Below are positions 4,399-5,286 of a stretch of DNA of 5,286 nt, piece after piece (within the stretch, counting starts at the first letter, position 1; every line of letters begins with the position of its first letter). Under the pieces are notes generated by a model, which was not told the origin of the DNA, did no database searches, and saw nothing but the letters and a program-made list of their open reading frames with translations. This stretch comes from Hyphomicrobiales bacterium. GTDB lineage: Bacteria > Pseudomonadota > Alphaproteobacteria > Rhizobiales > Aestuariivirgaceae. The DNA lies in assembly GCA_023266715.1 (NCBI GenBank), contig JAHFPK010000209.1, forward strand, positions 1-5,286, read 5' to 3'. The position numbers and the translations under genes are program-made.

Positions 4399-4542
4399 TC
4401 AGTCATCTTGATCATGGCGCCCCCATAGCTCTTCGATCTCATCTTCGAGCACCATTTCCCACCACTTCAACAGCCGCCAGCCGCCGAACGTCACGACATT
4501 CACCGCGGCCAGAATTGTGATTGCCCAATCAAACGCAGTCAT
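4399..4542 (-). CDS. Tiny membrane protein with acidic tail (47 aa)
   Basis: The ATG at 4542 overlaps the stop of the HNH-like gene (ATGA, 4542-4539), with AAGGA about 8 nt upstream. Residues 4-22 (FDWAITILAAVNVVTFGGW) form a hydrophobic helix followed by an amphipathic, Trp-rich stretch (RLLKWWEM), then a strongly acidic tail (LEDEIEELWGRHDQDD). It is probably a single-span membrane protein. It pairs with the 51-aa membrane gene 24 nt downstream. The family is not recognised; overlap, ribosome binding site and composition support it. Confidence 0.77.
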   Translation of the reverse strand: MTAFDWAITILAAVNVVTFGGWRLLKWWEMVLEDEIEELWGRHDQDD

Positions 4543-5084
4543 GGCTTTATCCTTTCAAAAGTGTAGGCCGCGACCCGCATTCGATAATAGGCACTTCGGC
4601 TCTTACCAGCGAGTACCCAAGGCGGAACCGGACCATGGCGAACCGCAATCGTTGCTACGGCTCTTTCAACAGTCCACCCCATTTTCTGAATGCGCTGGCG
4701 TAAAGTATGCGGCTTGTGGCCAAATCTTTCGGCCAATTCTAAGATGGTGACAACGCGGCCTTCAAACGTCACCCGAGGGTTTTTGCTGTAATTCCTGTTC
4801 TGTTGGGCATATGTCGCCCACCGACAATTTTCCGGTGTGTACCCCTTGTCGTTATCCTTTCGATCAATGGTCAGCTTTTTATCGTAACCATTGGCCATTG
4901 CCCAGACCATGAAAGGCTCAAATGATTCTATCCATTCTTCGCAGATCGTGATTCCGCGCCCACCATAGCGAGGATAAGCAGCATCACTTTTATTGAGGCA
5001 TCGGCGCTTCATCCCGCACCAAATATTATACAGTCGGGTTTCCCTCATGCCGTGCTTTCTTGGCCAGCCTCGAACACCCTTCAT
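4539..5084 (-). CDS. HNH-type homing endonuclease-like protein with HTH tail (181 aa)
   Basis: Residues 15-98 carry the usual order of phage-borne HNH/AP2-like proteins: RLYNIWCGMKRRC (17-29), YGGRGITICEEW (40-51), then LTIDRKDNDKGYTPENCRWAT (71-91) with the Asp-Arg and Asn-Cys-Arg-Trp positions, and QQNRN. Residues 104-146 resemble a helix-turn-helix DNA-binding module of the type seen in homing nucleases (TILELAERFGHKPHTLRQRIQKMGWTVERAV). A further short module 152-170 (VPPWVLAGKSRSAYYRMR) looks like another recognition helix. The tail YTFERIKP resembles the end of the upstream protein. It likely acts as a free-standing homing or DNA-nicking enzyme; catalytic activity is not provable here. 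Start and stop both lie in 4-nt ATGA overlaps. Confidence 0.9.
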   Translation of the reverse strand: MKGVRGWPRKHGMRETRLYNIWCGMKRRCLNKSDAAYPRYGGRGITICEEWIESFEPFMVWAMANGYDKKLTIDRKDNDKGYTPENCRWATYAQQNRNYSKNPRVTFEGRVVTILELAERFGHKPHTLRQRIQKMGWTVERAVATIAVRHGPVPPWVLAGKSRSAYYRMRVAAYTFERIKP

Positions 5085-5284
5085 TTTAACCTCTCAAACG
5101 TGTAACAGGCACACCACGGGTTAGCATCCCACGAGCCGGGGCCGTTGATTGATTCCCATATCAGTTCATAGACTTTTTTCGCCGTGTCCCATGCTGCGTC
5201 ACCGTCTTTGCTTTCCATGTAAAGGACACGCGAATCATCGACCGCAATCAGTTCTCCCGGTGGAAGTTGGCCACCAATGGCCCA
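5081..5284 (-). CDS. Phage hypothetical protein, C-terminal part only (start outside window)
   Basis: The minus-strand frame is open from the window edge to the TGA at 5083-5081, giving 67 residues. They include LPPGELIAVDDSRVLYMES, a helix DAAWDTAKKVYELIWESIN, and a C-terminal GPGSWDANPWCACYTFERLK. The SWDANPW...YTFER ending is typical, from memory, of small phage proteins of unknown function. The stop overlaps the HNH-like gene start (ATGA, 5084-5081). Confidence 0.82.
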   Translation of the reverse strand, partial: WAIGGQLPPGELIAVDDSRVLYMESKDGDAAWDTAKKVYELIWESINGPGSWDANPWCACYTFERLK

Positions 5285-5286
5285 AT

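Overview
This 5.3-kb window looks like an accessory stretch of a tailed bacteriophage or prophage. It consists almost entirely of short, tightly packed genes of unknown function: small Cys-rich proteins, tiny membrane proteins, a DUF1643 protein and an HNH-type homing endonuclease-like protein. At least eight neighbouring gene pairs overlap by exactly 4 nt (ATGA, GTGA or TTGA). Base composition is moderate and Shine-Dalgarno sites are of the GGAG type, which suits a proteobacterial host. An alphaproteobacterium is possible, but the window alone does not prove it.

Layout. (1) Positions 2-1303, plus strand: a four-gene block made of a 5'-truncated membrane/coiled-coil protein, two small CxxC proteins chained by 4-nt overlaps, and a single-span membrane protein. 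It ends in a clear intrinsic terminator at 1309-1340. (2) Positions 5284-2104, minus strand: a long operon of eleven genes ending at a terminator at 2032-1991. Three of them (47, 51 and 53 aa) are short, but start context, hydrophobic pattern and 4-nt overlaps support them. (3) Between the two convergent blocks is a separate minus-strand unit: an extended -10 promoter at 1890-1885, a GC-rich hairpin at the predicted RNA 5' end, a 122-aa Cys-rich protein (1817-1449), and then an unusual tRNA.

Main finding. The tRNA at 1441-1361 (minus strand) is circularly permuted. Its 3' half (anticodon-stem 3' strand, AGGTC variable loop, T arm, acceptor 3' strand, discriminator) comes first. A 5-nt linker follows, then the 5' half (acceptor 5' strand, T8-A9, D arm, anticodon-stem 5' strand). 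The two halves pair perfectly in the anticodon stem (5/5) and at 6 of 7 positions in the acceptor stem, and the expected tertiary-contact bases are present. The predicted first 20 nt of the same transcript (1878-1859) match the linker, acceptor strand and anticodon-stem strand of that 5' half at 19 of 20 positions once the D arm is removed. The 122-aa gene therefore sits between two tRNA-derived pieces. This suggests a tRNA split or rearranged around an ORF, or a dedicated RNA element with a partner protein. No nucleolytic or ligase motif was recognised in the 122-aa protein, so any functional link is inference.
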